From: Streptomyces aurantiogriseus
GTDB lineage: Bacteria; Actinomycetota; Actinomycetes; Streptomycetales; Streptomycetaceae
NCBI RefSeq assembly: GCF_014649375.1
Contig: NZ_BMSX01000005.1
Location: forward strand, 420,373 to 484,372
Direction: 5' to 3'
DNA length: 64,000 nt
In this document: positions 1-8,652 of the stretch, one piece after another
How positions within the stretch are numbered: the first letter of the stretch is position 1
Layout: every line of letters starts with the position of its first letter
The notes under the pieces: model-generated
What the model was told of the DNA's origin: nothing
What the model saw: only the letters and a program-made list of their open reading frames with translations
Databases searched by the model: none
Position numbers and translations under genes: made by a program

Positions 1-569
1 ACGGGCCGGCCGAGCAGACCGTCCAGCGTCTCCCGTACGGCGGCGAGGCCGGCGGGTGAGGGGCGGGGTGCGTCGGGCAGGTCCCGGACGAGGTCGAGGT
101 GGTGGACGGCGGCCTCGACGGAGAGGGTCGTGATCAGGTCGCCCGCCGTGAGGACGTGGCCCTGGGTGGCGACCGGGCGTGCGAGGTCGGCCGCGGCCGC
201 TGCCGTGACGGTCGCGGCCGTGGTCTCCAGGTAGAGGCCGCGCAACTGATCGAAGTCGAGGAACATGCTCGCGTTCACCCGGACCCGGCGCCGGCCGTTC
301 GCCGCGCCGGCGGGGTCGGGCGTCCAGTCCTGCCAGTAGGTGACGGCGTCGCGGTCGGGAGGAGCCGAGGCGGGCGTGTGCAGGGCCACCAGGGCGCGCT
401 GGGCGTCCGTGAGGTGGTGGAACAGCAGGTCGCGCACCGCCCATCCGGTGCAGGCGGTGGGCAGCCAGGACTCCTCGTCGCCCAGGGACTCCACGACCGC
501 GGTGAGCGCCCCGTAGGTCTCGCGGAGCACGAAGACCTGCTGCGCCTCGGGAACTTGGGCATCAGTCAT
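1..569 (-). CDS. Maleylpyruvate isomerase-family mycothiol-dependent enzyme, C-terminus cut by window edge
   Basis: Reading leftward from an ATG at 569, the frame stays open to the window edge (about 189 codons). The product resembles the MDMPI/DinB-fold family of actinobacteria, whose members use mycothiol as cofactor and bind a metal with His and Glu residues. The visible parts fit: an N-terminal helix with TGWAVRDLLFHH near residue 45, and a later VEAAVHHLDL segment carrying a Glu and two His. The true substrate is unknown; members range from isomerases to uncharacterised thiol transferases. It is divergent from the aldehyde oxidoreductase operon, with 218 bp between the two starts. No strong ribosome binding site precedes the ATG. 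A second ATG at 562 lies in another frame and gives an Arg/Pro/Ser-rich, non-coding-looking product. Confidence 0.75.
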   Translation of the reverse strand, partial: MTDAQVPEAQQVFVLRETYGALTAVVESLGDEESWLPTACTGWAVRDLLFHHLTDAQRALVALHTPASAPPDRDAVTYWQDWTPDPAGAANGRRRVRVNASMFLDFDQLRGLYLETTAATVTAAAAADLARPVATQGHVLTAGDLITTLSVEAAVHHLDLVRDLPDAPRPSPAGLAAVRETLDGLLGRP

Positions 570-787
570 GACGGCAGCCCAGGAAGGCGGACGCGCCGGG
601 CGACTCGGGGTTTTCGCCGCCCCCGCCGCGTACCGCCGGACCGTCGGAAGTTCGCGGCGACACCCTGCCACGGACCGTCACCGACCGTCATCGCAGCCGT
701 TTTCCGCTGCCCCGGGACGTGTCGTGCGGCGCCGGCTGGATACGCGGTCCCCACGGCATCACGGATCTTCCCGGAAGGATCCACGAC

Positions 788-1348
788 ATGGGCAGCGAAC
801 TCGGCCCCGCGGGCGGCACCGCCGCACCGCCGCCCCACCGCTCCGACCTCACCCTGCGCGTCAACGGCAAGCCGCACACCCTCAGCGTCGACCACCGGCG
901 GGTCCTCCTGGACCTCCTGCGGGAGGATCTCGACCTCACCGGCGCCAAGAAGGGCTGCGACCACGGGCAGTGCGGCGCGTGCACGGTCCTGGTCGACGGG
1001 CGGCGCGTCAACAGCTGTCTGCTGTTCGCGGTCGTCCTGGACGGCTGCGACGTCACGACCGTCGAGGGCCTGTCCGGCGACGGCGAGGAGCCGCACCCGC
1101 TCCAGCGGGCCTTCCTGGAGCACGACGCCTTCCAGTGCGGGTACTGCACACCGGGGCAGATCTGCTCGGCGGTCGGCGCTGTCGCCGAGGCGGAGGCGGG
1201 CCATCCCTCACGCGTCACCGACGCCCGGGCGCCCTCCGGGCCGGTGCCGCTGAGCCGGGAGGAGATCCGTGAGCGGCTCAGCGGGAACCTGTGCCGGTGC
1301 GGCGCGTATCCCCGTATCGTCGACGCGGTCGAGGACGTGAGCCGGTGA
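788..1348 (+). CDS. paoA: Aldehyde oxidoreductase, [2Fe-2S] small subunit (PaoA/YagT-like)
   Basis: This 186-residue iron-sulfur subunit belongs to the xanthine oxidase family of molybdenum hydroxylases. It passes electrons from the molybdenum site to FAD. The plant-type cluster ligands are Cys57, Cys62, Cys65 and Cys77. The second cluster ligands are Cys117, Cys120, Cys169 and Cys171 (CGYC and CRCG). I chose the ATG at 788 because GGAAGGA lies upstream and the family's N-terminal ferredoxin fold begins soon after. The frame stays open further upstream but has no start with a better site. There is no twin-arginine signal, unlike E. coli PaoA, so a cytoplasmic enzyme is likely. Its TGA overlaps the GTG of the next gene, so the genes are probably translationally coupled. 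Confidence 0.9.
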   Translation: MGSELGPAGGTAAPPPHRSDLTLRVNGKPHTLSVDHRRVLLDLLREDLDLTGAKKGCDHGQCGACTVLVDGRRVNSCLLFAVVLDGCDVTTVEGLSGDGEEPHPLQRAFLEHDAFQCGYCTPGQICSAVGAVAEAEAGHPSRVTDARAPSGPVPLSREEIRERLSGNLCRCGAYPRIVDAVEDVSR

Positions 1349-2340
1349 AATCCTTCGCCTACGTACGGGCCGGCAGCCTCGCCGAGGCCGCCGACGCCTA
1401 CGCCTCCCACCCCGGCGCCCGCTACCTGGGCGGCGGCACCAACCTCGTCGACCTGATGAAGCTCGGCGTCGAGCAGCCGACCGCCCTCATCGACGTCACC
1501 CGGCTGCCGCTGGACGAGGTGACGGAGCTGCCGGACGGTTCGCTGCGTGTCGGAGCCCTGGTGCGCAACAGCGATCTCGCGGCGCATCCGCGGGTCCGCG
1601 ACCGCTACCCCGCTCTGTCGCAGGCGCTGCTCGCGGGCGCCTCCGGCCAGTTGCGCAACGCCGCCACCACCGGCGGGAACCTGCTCCAGCGCACCCGCTG
1701 CCCCTACTTCCAGGACGTCTCCAAGCCGTGCAACAAGCGCGAGCCGGGCAGCGGCTGCGGCGCCCGAGAGGGCGTCCACCGCGACCACGCGGTGCTCGGG
1801 TACTCGGAGCGGTGCATCGCGACCCACCCGTCGGACATGGCCGTGGCTCTCGCCGCGCTGGACGCGCAGGTCGAGCTGTACGGCCTCGCCGGCGTGCGCC
1901 GGGTGCACGCCGCCGACTTCCACCGGCTGCCCGGGGAGCATCCGGAGCGGGACACCGTCGTCGAACCGGGTGAGCTGGTCACCGGCGTACTGCTGCCGAG
2001 CGCCACGGCTGGGCTGCCCTCGGCGTACCGCAAGGCCCGCGACCGGGCCTCGTACGCCTTCGCGCTGGCCTCCGTCGCCGTGGTGCTGGAGGTGGCGGAC
2101 GGTGTCGTCCGGCACGCGGGAATCGCCTTCGGGGCGTTGGCGCACCGGCCGTGGCGGGCCCGGCTGGCGGAGGAGGCGCTCGTGGGCGCCGCGCCGACCG
2201 CGGCGGCGTTCGAGCGGGCCGTCGACCTCGAACTGTCCGCGGCCCGGCCGCTGCGCGACAACGCCTACAAGGTGCCCCTCGCCCGCAACCTCGCCCTCGA
2301 CGTCCTGACCCGACTCGCACGACCCGGGGAGGACTCATGA
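1345..2340 (+). CDS. paoB: Aldehyde oxidoreductase, FAD subunit with extra [4Fe-4S] site (PaoB/YagS-like)
   Basis: This 331-residue FAD-binding middle subunit is of the CoxM/PaoB type, with the GGGTNLVDLMK flavin loop near residue 29 and the AATTGGNLLQRTRCPY motif near residue 107. An insert holds Cys119, Cys129, Cys138 and Cys157 in the arrangement that binds an additional [4Fe-4S] cluster in E. coli PaoB. That feature separates PaoABC-type enzymes from ordinary xanthine dehydrogenases. The GTG start overlaps the TGA of the 2Fe-2S subunit, and the stop overlaps the ATG of the molybdenum subunit in an ATGA, so all three subunits are coupled in one operon. The role is electron transfer from substrate aldehyde to the final acceptor. 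The substrate cannot be told from sequence. Confidence 0.9.
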   Translation: MKSFAYVRAGSLAEAADAYASHPGARYLGGGTNLVDLMKLGVEQPTALIDVTRLPLDEVTELPDGSLRVGALVRNSDLAAHPRVRDRYPALSQALLAGASGQLRNAATTGGNLLQRTRCPYFQDVSKPCNKREPGSGCGAREGVHRDHAVLGYSERCIATHPSDMAVALAALDAQVELYGLAGVRRVHAADFHRLPGEHPERDTVVEPGELVTGVLLPSATAGLPSAYRKARDRASYAFALASVAVVLEVADGVVRHAGIAFGALAHRPWRARLAEEALVGAAPTAAAFERAVDLELSAARPLRDNAYKVPLARNLALDVLTRLARPGEDS

Positions 2341-4439
2341 CGGCCCGTGTCGTCGGCGCTCCCGCCGAGCGCCGGGAAGGCCGGGAGAAGGTCACCGGCA
2401 CCGCCCGCTACGCCGCCGAACTCCCCTCCCTGGGGCGGCTGTTCGCCCGTCCCGTACCGGCGGCGGTGGCGCGCGGCCGGGTGACGGGCGTCGACGTCTC
2501 GGACGCGCTGGCGCTGCCCGGTGTCGTCACCGTCCTCACCCACGAGAACGCGCCGCGGCTCGCCGAGCCGGACGACCCCACCCTCGCCGTGCTCCAAGGC
2601 CCCGAGGTTCCGCACCGTGGCTGGTTCGTCGCGCTGGTGGTGGCCGACAGCCTGGAGGCGGCCCGGGCCGGCGCCGCCGCCGTACACGTCTCGTACGCCG
2701 CCGAGCCCCACGACGTGACGCTGTCCGCGACGCATCCGGACGCGTACGTCCCCGAGGAGGCCAACGGCGGGTATCCGGCCGTCCGTGAGCACGGTGACCC
2801 CGAGGACGCCTTCGCGGACGCGGCGGTCCGGGTCGACGTCGGCTACCGGGTGCCGCCCCTGCACAACCACCCCATGGAGCCGCACGCCAGCACCGCGCAC
2901 TGGGACGGGGAACGGCTGACGGTGCACACCTCCAGTCAGGGCACCACGGTCGTACGGGCCGTGCTCGCCGGGATGTTCGGGCTGGAGGAGGAGCAGATCT
3001 CGGTGGTCGCCGAGCATGTGGGCGGCGGCTTCGGGTCCAAGGGCACGCCCCGGCCGGACGTGGTCCTCGCGGTGATGGCCACGCGGCACACCGGGCGTCC
3101 GGTCACGGTCGCCCTGCCGCGCCGTTTCCTGCCCGCGGTCGTCGGGCACCGGGCGCCCACCCTGCACCGGCTGCGCCTCGGCGCGGACACCGACGGCCGG
3201 CTGACGTCCCTCGCCCACGAGGTCACCACGCACACCTCCCGGGTGAAGGAGTTCGTGGAGCAGGCGGCGACACCGGCGCGTGTCATGTACGCCGTCCCGC
3301 ACAGCCGCACCGTGCACCGCGTGGTGCCGCTCGACGTGCCCACGCCGTCCTGGATGCGCGCGCCCGGGGAGGCGCCGGGCATGTACGCCCTGGAGTCGGC
3401 CGTGGACGAACTCGCCGAGGAACTGGGCATGGACCCGGTCGAACTGCGGATCCGCAACGAGCCGGAGACCGAACCCGACACCGGCAGGCCGTTCAGCAGC
3501 CGGGGCCTCGTCGCGTGCCTGCGGGAGGGTGCGCGCCGGTTCGGGTGGGCCGAGCGCGATCCGCGCCCGCGTTCCCGCGCCGAGGGCCCGTTGCTGCTCG
3601 GGACGGGCGTCGCCGCCGCCACCTACCCGGTGCTGGTGTGGCCGTCGACCGCCGCGGCGCACGCCCTGCCCGACGGGACCTTCCTCGTCGAGACCAACGC
3701 CACCGACATCGGCACGGGTGCCCGTACGGTGCTCGCGCAGATCGCGGCCGACGCGCTCGCCGTCCCCCTGGAACGGATCCGCATCCGGGTGGGCAGCACC
3801 GACCTGCCGTCGGCGCCGCTGGCGGGCGGCTCCTCGGGCACGGCTTCCTGGGGCTGGCCGGTCCACGAGGCCTGTACGCGGCTGGCGGACCGCCTGACCG
3901 ACTTCCCCGGACCGGTGCCGGAACAGGGCCTGGTCGTCCACGCCGACACATCCGGCACGGCGGACGCCGACAGCCCCTACGCGCGGCACGCGTTCGGGGC
4001 GCACTTCGCGGAGGTCGCCGTGGACACCGTGACCGGAGAGGTCCGGGTGCGGCGGATGCTGGGGGTGTACGCGGCGGGGCGCATCCTCAACTCCCGGACC
4101 GCGCGATCCCAGTTCGTCGGCGGCATGACCATGGGCCTGGGTATGGCGCTCACCGAGGGCAGCACGATGGACGCCGCCTTCGGTGACTTCACCGAGTCCG
4201 ACCTGGCGTCCTACCACGTGCCCGCCCACGCGGACGTGCCGGACATCGAGGCGCACTGGGTCGAGGAGGACGACCCGCACCTCAATCCGCTGGGCGGCAA
4301 GGGAATCGGCGAGATCGGCATCGTGGGCACGGCCGCCGCCGTCGGCAACGCGGTCCACCACGCCACCGGCGTCCGCCTCCGCGAACTGCCCCTCACCCCG
4401 GACCGGGTGCTGGCGGGGCTGCTGGAGGCGGGCCGCTGA
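2337..4439 (+). CDS. paoC: Aldehyde oxidoreductase, molybdenum-binding catalytic subunit (PaoC/YagR-like)
   Basis: This is the 700-residue catalytic subunit of the xanthine oxidase family. Seen motifs include the VGGGFGSKG loop near residue 231, which contacts the molybdopterin, and GGKGIGEIG near the C-terminus. In the latter, Glu659 is the expected general base that activates the molybdenum-bound water. The length matches PaoC-type proteins of about 730 residues. The gene follows in an ATGA overlap and closes the three-subunit operon. Family knowledge points to oxidation of aldehydes to carboxylic acids, possibly for detoxification. No XdhC/PaoD-type chaperone gene lies nearby, so cofactor insertion must be served from elsewhere. 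Confidence 0.9.
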   Translation: MTARVVGAPAERREGREKVTGTARYAAELPSLGRLFARPVPAAVARGRVTGVDVSDALALPGVVTVLTHENAPRLAEPDDPTLAVLQGPEVPHRGWFVALVVADSLEAARAGAAAVHVSYAAEPHDVTLSATHPDAYVPEEANGGYPAVREHGDPEDAFADAAVRVDVGYRVPPLHNHPMEPHASTAHWDGERLTVHTSSQGTTVVRAVLAGMFGLEEEQISVVAEHVGGGFGSKGTPRPDVVLAVMATRHTGRPVTVALPRRFLPAVVGHRAPTLHRLRLGADTDGRLTSLAHEVTTHTSRVKEFVEQAATPARVMYAVPHSRTVHRVVPLDVPTPSWMRAPGEAPGMYALESAVDELAEELGMDPVELRIRNEPETEPDTGRPFSSRGLVACLREGARRFGWAERDPRPRSRAEGPLLLGTGVAAATYPVLVWPSTAAAHALPDGTFLVETNATDIGTGARTVLAQIAADALAVPLERIRIRVGSTDLPSAPLAGGSSGTASWGWPVHEACTRLADRLTDFPGPVPEQGLVVHADTSGTADADSPYARHAFGAHFAEVAVDTVTGEVRVRRMLGVYAAGRILNSRTARSQFVGGMTMGLGMALTEGSTMDAAFGDFTESDLASYHVPAHADVPDIEAHWVEEDDPHLNPLGGKGIGEIGIVGTAAAVGNAVHHATGVRLRELPLTPDRVLAGLLEAGR

Positions 4440-4668
4440 GCCGAGGGAGTCGCTCCTGCGGCTCCGCACTGCGGCACGCGACGTGACGTTGATCACTGTC
4501 CGTGTGAGACGGGCCCTCGGAGGCAGGGGGCCCGCGGCCGGCGAGCAAGTCCACCCGACCGGTGCGATATTTCCTCTGGAAAGGGGGAATTCGGAAATCG
4601 AGAACGGCAATTCGATGACCGGGGGAACCACCGGACGCCGCGCGACGGACCGCGCACAGGGAGGGCCC

Positions 4669-4950
4669 GTGGATGCGACCACCACGCTCGTCGTCGTCGC
4701 GGTGATGCTGGCGGCGGCGCTGTTCGCCGTGGCCGCCGTCGTGCTGGTACGGCTGGTCCGGGCCCGGCGTGACCTGCAGCGGGCGGGTCTGCCGACCGGC
4801 CCGCGCTGGGTGTTCTGGGGGGCGGTCGCGTACTTCCTCCTCCCGACCGACGTGCTGCCCGACCCGGTCTACCTCGACGACATCGGTGTCCTGCTTCTCG
4901 CCCTGCGCTCCCTGCGCCGCACGCCCGACCGCGCCGGGATCGTCAACTAA
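4669..4950 (+). CDS. DUF1232 (YkvA-type) small membrane protein
   Basis: The 93-residue product has one strongly hydrophobic N-terminal helix (residues about 5-27), a basic segment, and then the DUF1232 core with the FLLPTDVLPDPVYLDDIG signature. The family is widespread and its function unknown. I chose GTG at 4669 because GGGAGG sits 4-9 bases upstream. An in-frame ATG at 4615 would add 18 residues but has a poorer ribosome binding site. The gene stands alone, 230 bp after the aldehyde oxidoreductase operon and 234 bp before the RiPP precursor, so it probably has its own promoter. Confidence 0.8.
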   Translation: MDATTTLVVVAVMLAAALFAVAAVVLVRLVRARRDLQRAGLPTGPRWVFWGAVAYFLLPTDVLPDPVYLDDIGVLLLALRSLRRTPDRAGIVN

Positions 4951-5184
4951 CCCGCCGGTAACGAGTTTTCGACCCGTCCCGGGCACATCGCCCCTGCTCA
5001 GCTCCCTGCGCCGCTCCCCAAACCCGTGTTGATCACGGAGAGTAAGGAAACCAACCACCCGTTCGATTCGTATAAGTGACTGAAGGTCCGAGTGACGGAC
5101 AGAAGGTCGCACCAACGCAGCGGGCCCAAGTGACGTCGCACAGCGGCACCGCTTGATCGACGCAGTACCGACGAGGGAGAGACG

Positions 5185-5376
5185 ATGCAACCGTTTGCGC
5201 TCAACTACGCACGCCCTGCGGCGGAGTTGGAGTTCGCCACTCCGTACGCGTATGACCCAGGACTGCAGTTGAACGTGCTCGGCGACGGCCGGATCGCCGC
5301 TCGCGACCACGCGCTGCTGAGAGAACTCGGGACAACCACCTCGACGGCGGGTTCCAAGACGCACTTCGACGACTGA
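5185..5376 (+). CDS. tgmA: Putative ATP-grasp-modified RiPP (graspetide) precursor peptide
   Basis: This 63-residue peptide precedes an ATP-grasp peptide maturase by 15 bp. It matches the known style of SAV_5884-type graspetide precursors: an N-terminal leader with PFALNYARP, a middle YDPGLQLNVLGDG motif, and a C-terminal Thr/Ser-rich stretch (TTTSTAGSKTH) ending in FDD. In this class the ligase joins Thr, Ser or Lys side chains of the core to Asp or Glu side chains through ester or amide links, giving a cyclic peptide. Here the terminal Asp pair and the preceding Thr/Ser/Lys residues are the likely partners (inference). A good ribosome binding site (GAGGGAGAG) precedes the ATG. A segment containing TATAAG at 5071 might be a promoter element. 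No export or protease gene is adjacent. Confidence 0.85.
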   Translation: MQPFALNYARPAAELEFATPYAYDPGLQLNVLGDGRIAARDHALLRELGTTTSTAGSKTHFDD

Positions 5377-5391
5377 GCCCGGGCACAACCG

Positions 5392-6378
5392 ATGACCGTG
5401 CTCATCCTGACCAGCCAGGAGGACGTCACGGCGGACATGGTGGTCGTCCACCTGAACGCCTCCGGCGTCCCCGTCGTGCGGCTCGATCCCGCCGACCTCA
5501 CCGGCACCGTCGCGCTCTCCGCGGAGTACGTGCACGGCGCCTTCCGGGGCCATCTGTCGTCCGCCGGACGGCTGGTGAGCCTCGAATCGCTGCGGTCCGT
5601 CTGGGTCCGCCGGCCCGGTACGGCGGCGGCCCGGGCACCCGAACCGTCCGCGTGGCTCACGGAGGAGGCCTCGCAGGCGCTGTACGGGATGCTCCGCGGC
5701 AGCGGGGCGCGCTGGATGAACCATCCGGACGCGGCCCGGCGGGCCCGGCACAAGCCCTGGCAGCTGCGGCTGGCCCAGTCCAGCGGGCTGCCCGTGCCCG
5801 CCACGCTCATCACGACGTTCCCGCAGGCGGCGCGGGACTTCGCGGAGCGCTACCCGGACCTGGTGGTCAAGCCGGTGTCCGGGGCGCATCCGCAGGATCC
5901 GCCCCGGGCGGTGCCCACCACCCGGGTCCCGCCGGGCGTCGACTTCGCCGCCGTCGCCTACGGCCCGACCCTGCTGCAACGGCGTGTCGCCAAGCGGGCG
6001 GACATCCGGCTGACGGCGGTGGGCGACCGGCTGCTGGCCGCCCGCAAGGCCACGGCCCCGGACGGGGACCCCGACGTGGTGGACGTGCGTTTCGCGCCGT
6101 CCACCGCGCCGTGGCACCCGGTCGACGTCCCGCCGCGCCTCGCCGAGGCCGTGCGCACCTATCTGCGGGAGGCCGAACTGGCGTACGGTGCCTTCGACTT
6201 CGCGGAGGACGCTGACGGGACGTGGTGGTTCCTGGAGTGCAACCAGTCGGGGCAGTTCGGCTTCGTCGAGGTGGAGACCGGCCAGCCGATCTCCCGCACC
6301 ATCGCGGAGTGGCTGGCCGGGCCCGGCCCTCAACACCATTCCCGGCACGCGGACTGCTGCGGTTCGGCGGCTCCCTGA
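5392..6378 (+). CDS. tgmB: ATP-grasp ribosomal peptide maturase (graspetide ligase, SAV_5884-type)
   Basis: This 328-residue ATP-grasp ligase begins MTVLILTSQEDVTADMVV, as the family does. Residues 1-110 form the pre-ATP-grasp domain. The nucleotide-binding lysine lies in VVKPVSG (about residue 160), and the metal-binding FLECNQSGQF motif near residue 280 corresponds to the family's ExNPxGQW. It should phosphorylate Asp side chains of the precursor and link them to Thr/Ser/Lys. The start lies 15 bp after the precursor stop and has little ribosome binding site, so coupling is likely. Related loci often carry a PCMT-like methyltransferase (tgmC), but none is present on either side. It converges on DUF5133 with only 19 bp between the stops. 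Confidence 0.9.
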   Translation: MTVLILTSQEDVTADMVVVHLNASGVPVVRLDPADLTGTVALSAEYVHGAFRGHLSSAGRLVSLESLRSVWVRRPGTAAARAPEPSAWLTEEASQALYGMLRGSGARWMNHPDAARRARHKPWQLRLAQSSGLPVPATLITTFPQAARDFAERYPDLVVKPVSGAHPQDPPRAVPTTRVPPGVDFAAVAYGPTLLQRRVAKRADIRLTAVGDRLLAARKATAPDGDPDVVDVRFAPSTAPWHPVDVPPRLAEAVRTYLREAELAYGAFDFAEDADGTWWFLECNQSGQFGFVEVETGQPISRTIAEWLAGPGPQHHSRHADCCGSAAP

Positions 6379-6397
6379 GCCGACCCGGGGAGGGCTC

Positions 6398-6694
6398 TCA
6401 GACCGCCAGGGACAGTCCGCTCTCCCCGTCCCTCTCTCCGTCCCTGTTCCTGTCCCTGTCGTTGTCCTGCTTCGGCACCCGAGCCGTCGGCGGCCGCACC
6501 GCGGAGGCGAGCAGGGCGTCCGCCGCGGCGACCGCCTCCCGGACGTCGGAGGTGCCCATCAGGACGCACAGGGTGTACGTGACGTCCTCCAACTCGCGTG
6601 CCGTCTGAGGTCTCTCCCTCTCCGCCTGGGCGATCTTCAGTGACGCATAGCGGGTCAGCAGCGTCCTGACGGCCTTCGGGTCCGGAACGATCAC
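6398..6694 (-). CDS. DUF5133-family protein
   Basis: The 98-residue product begins VIVPDPKAVRTLLTRYASLK, typical of the Streptomyces DUF5133 family, and has the ELEDVTYTLCVLMGT segment. Its function is unknown. I chose GTG at 6694 because GAGAGGGG lies just upstream; the frame extends 19 codons further without a better site. The last 25 residues are an Asp/Arg/Asn-rich low-complexity tail (repeats like NDRDRNRDGERDG) encoded by an imperfect CTGTCC-type repeat. That tail is unusual and may vary between strains. It ends 19 bp from the convergent graspetide ligase. Confidence 0.8.
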   Translation of the reverse strand: MIVPDPKAVRTLLTRYASLKIAQAERERPQTARELEDVTYTLCVLMGTSDVREAVAAADALLASAVRPPTARVPKQDNDRDRNRDGERDGESGLSLAV

Positions 6695-6776
6695 GAGCGC
6701 CCCTCTCTCCAAGTGTGGTGCGCAGCGTGTGCCCGAACCCGGGCGGTTCATGCGACCTTGAGGCTCATGTCACCCT

Positions 6777-6809
6777 CCCAGGGCACGGTTTCAGCCACTC
6801 GGCCCTGGG
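6777..6809 (-). terminator. Candidate hairpin after the ABC exporter gene
   Basis: CCCAGGGC (6777-6784) and GCCCTGGG (6802-6809) can form an 8-bp stem with a 17-base loop, six bases past the stop of the exporter gene that reads leftward. No U-tract follows, as is usual in high-GC genomes, so termination is inferred. Confidence 0.4.
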
Positions 6810-6814
6810 GTCCG

Positions 6815-8584
6815 TCAGGCGGCCTGTCCGCTGTGCAGGGCCGTGTACGCCCCGCCGCGGTGCAGGAGTTCCTCATGGGTGCCGGTCTCCAGGATGCGGC
6901 CCTCCCCCATCACGACGATCCGGTCGGCACCGCGCACGGTGGACAGGCGGTGCGCCACGACGAACGTGGTGCGACCGTGCAGCAGGCGGGCGAGGGCCTG
7001 CTGGACGAGCGCCTCCGACCGGGTGTCGAGCGCGGAGGTGGCCTCGTCCAGGATCAGCACCTTGGGGTCCCTGATCAGAGCACGGGCGATGGCCAGCCGC
7101 TGCTTCTGCCCGCCCGACAGCCGGGCCCCGCGCTCACCGACCAGCGTGTCCAGGCCCTGGGGCAACCGGTCGACGAACTCCAGCGCGTTGGCGTCGCGCA
7201 GAGCCGCGCGGACCGCCTCCTCGTCGGCCTCGTCCTCCATGCCGTAGGCGACGTTCTCGCGGACGGTGCCGTCGAAGAGGATCGACTCCTGCGGGACGAC
7301 CGAAACAAAGCGCCGATAGGTGCGCAGGTCGAGGGTGTTCATGTCGGTGCCGTCGAGCAGCAGGCGGCCCGAGGTCGGCCGGATGAAGCCGATGACGAGG
7401 TTGAGCACGGTGGATTTGCCCGCGCCGGAGGCTCCCACGAGCGCGACGGTCTCGCCCGGGGCGACGGACAGCGAGAAGTCGCGCACCGCCGGCCGGCCGC
7501 TGTCGTACGCGTAACCGACGTGATCGAAGGTCACCGTGCCGTGCAGCGAGGAGAGTTCGGCCTTGCCCTCGTTGTCCTCCAGCTCGGGCGCCTGGAGCAC
7601 CTCGCCGACCGAGCGGACCGATTCGAGACCCTTGGTGATGACCGGGGCGAGGCCGGTGAGCGTGGTGGTGGAGTTGGTGAGGGTGGTCAGGAAGGCGCTC
7701 AGCATGACGACGTCGCCCGGGGTGACGCCCCAGACGTCGTAGTACGAGATGAGCGCCGCGCCGGCCAGGACGAGCACACCGACCACGTTGAGGACGACCC
7801 AGGCGATCGAGCCGAAGCGGCCGTTGACGAGGTCGAGGCGCATCCCGGAGGTCAGCAGCCGGTGCAGGGTGCCGTCCATGCGGCGCAGCGCCTTGCCCTC
7901 CAGGCCGTGGGCGCGGGTGACCGGGATCAGGCGGGTCATCTCCGTCACGCGGGAGGAGAGGGTCTCGACCTCGTGACGGAAGTGCTCGTTGTGGGTGCGC
8001 AGCCGGGCCCTGAGGCGGGCCACGACGAACGCGGCGGCGGGCACCACGACCAGGAAGACGGGCACGAACTCCGGAGTGCGCACGGCGATGATGACCAGGC
8101 CACCGGTAAGAACGGTGAGCGCGCCGAGCCCGTTCTCCGCGGTCTGCTGCACCATCTGCTCCACGGCCTCGACGTCCCGCACCACCTTCGCCTGGAGGAC
8201 GCCGGCGCTGACCCGTGAGTGGTAGCCGATGGACAGTTGCTGCATGCGCGTGCACAGCGCGGAGCGCAGAGTGGTGCCCATACGGCGCACGCTGCCGTAC
8301 AGGAGGCGGACGTAGAGCACGTGCAGCGGGTAGTTGACGATCAGGATGAACAGGATGACGCCGGTGCTCGTCCAGAGGCGGCCGATCGGCTGGTGCTGGA
8401 CGACGGTGTCGATGATGGACGCGGTGATCAGCGGCAGCAGCCAGATGGGGCTGTGCTTGACGGTGAAGACGACGGCGGCGCCGGCCAGCCGGTACCGGTC
8501 GGCACGGAAGAGGTAGGCGAGCGTGCGGATCGGGTGTTCGTCCCGGTAGCGATGGTCGAGCGGTCTGTCGAGCGACGACGCCAT
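6815..8584 (-). CDS. ABC exporter, fused membrane and ATPase domains
   Basis: The 589-residue half-transporter has a type I exporter membrane domain (about residues 30-320, five to six helices) fused to an ATP-binding domain. Walker A is GASGAGKST at 384-392, the signature LSGGQ is at 489-493, Walker B is KVLILDE at 508, and the H-loop is in VVAHRLSTV at 542-550. It should work as a homodimer exporting lipids, drugs or peptides. The sequence does not show the substrate. The start has GGGAGG at a suitable distance. Nearest neighbours are DUF5133 and an aldo/keto reductase. It lies 437 bp from the graspetide ligase on the opposite strand, so a role in peptide export is possible but not supported by operon structure. 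Confidence 0.9.
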   Translation of the reverse strand: MASSLDRPLDHRYRDEHPIRTLAYLFRADRYRLAGAAVVFTVKHSPIWLLPLITASIIDTVVQHQPIGRLWTSTGVILFILIVNYPLHVLYVRLLYGSVRRMGTTLRSALCTRMQQLSIGYHSRVSAGVLQAKVVRDVEAVEQMVQQTAENGLGALTVLTGGLVIIAVRTPEFVPVFLVVVPAAAFVVARLRARLRTHNEHFRHEVETLSSRVTEMTRLIPVTRAHGLEGKALRRMDGTLHRLLTSGMRLDLVNGRFGSIAWVVLNVVGVLVLAGAALISYYDVWGVTPGDVVMLSAFLTTLTNSTTTLTGLAPVITKGLESVRSVGEVLQAPELEDNEGKAELSSLHGTVTFDHVGYAYDSGRPAVRDFSLSVAPGETVALVGASGAGKSTVLNLVIGFIRPTSGRLLLDGTDMNTLDLRTYRRFVSVVPQESILFDGTVRENVAYGMEDEADEEAVRAALRDANALEFVDRLPQGLDTLVGERGARLSGGQKQRLAIARALIRDPKVLILDEATSALDTRSEALVQQALARLLHGRTTFVVAHRLSTVRGADRIVVMGEGRILETGTHEELLHRGGAYTALHSGQAA

Positions 8585-8652
8585 CGGCGGTGGTCCTCCC
8601 GGATGCCGGTGGTGCAGGGGTGCCGGTTGAAGGGGGCCCGTACGGAGCGTGC

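Noticed and set aside
4490..5036. Repeated GTTGATCAC motif near 4490 and 5028 as a shared operator
   Set aside because: Only nine bases match and the flanks differ; the core is a simple palindrome that can recur by chance.
6815..8584. ABC exporter as a dedicated graspetide exporter
   Set aside because: It is on the opposite strand, separated by the DUF5133 gene, and lacks a peptidase C39 or other peptide-export hallmark.
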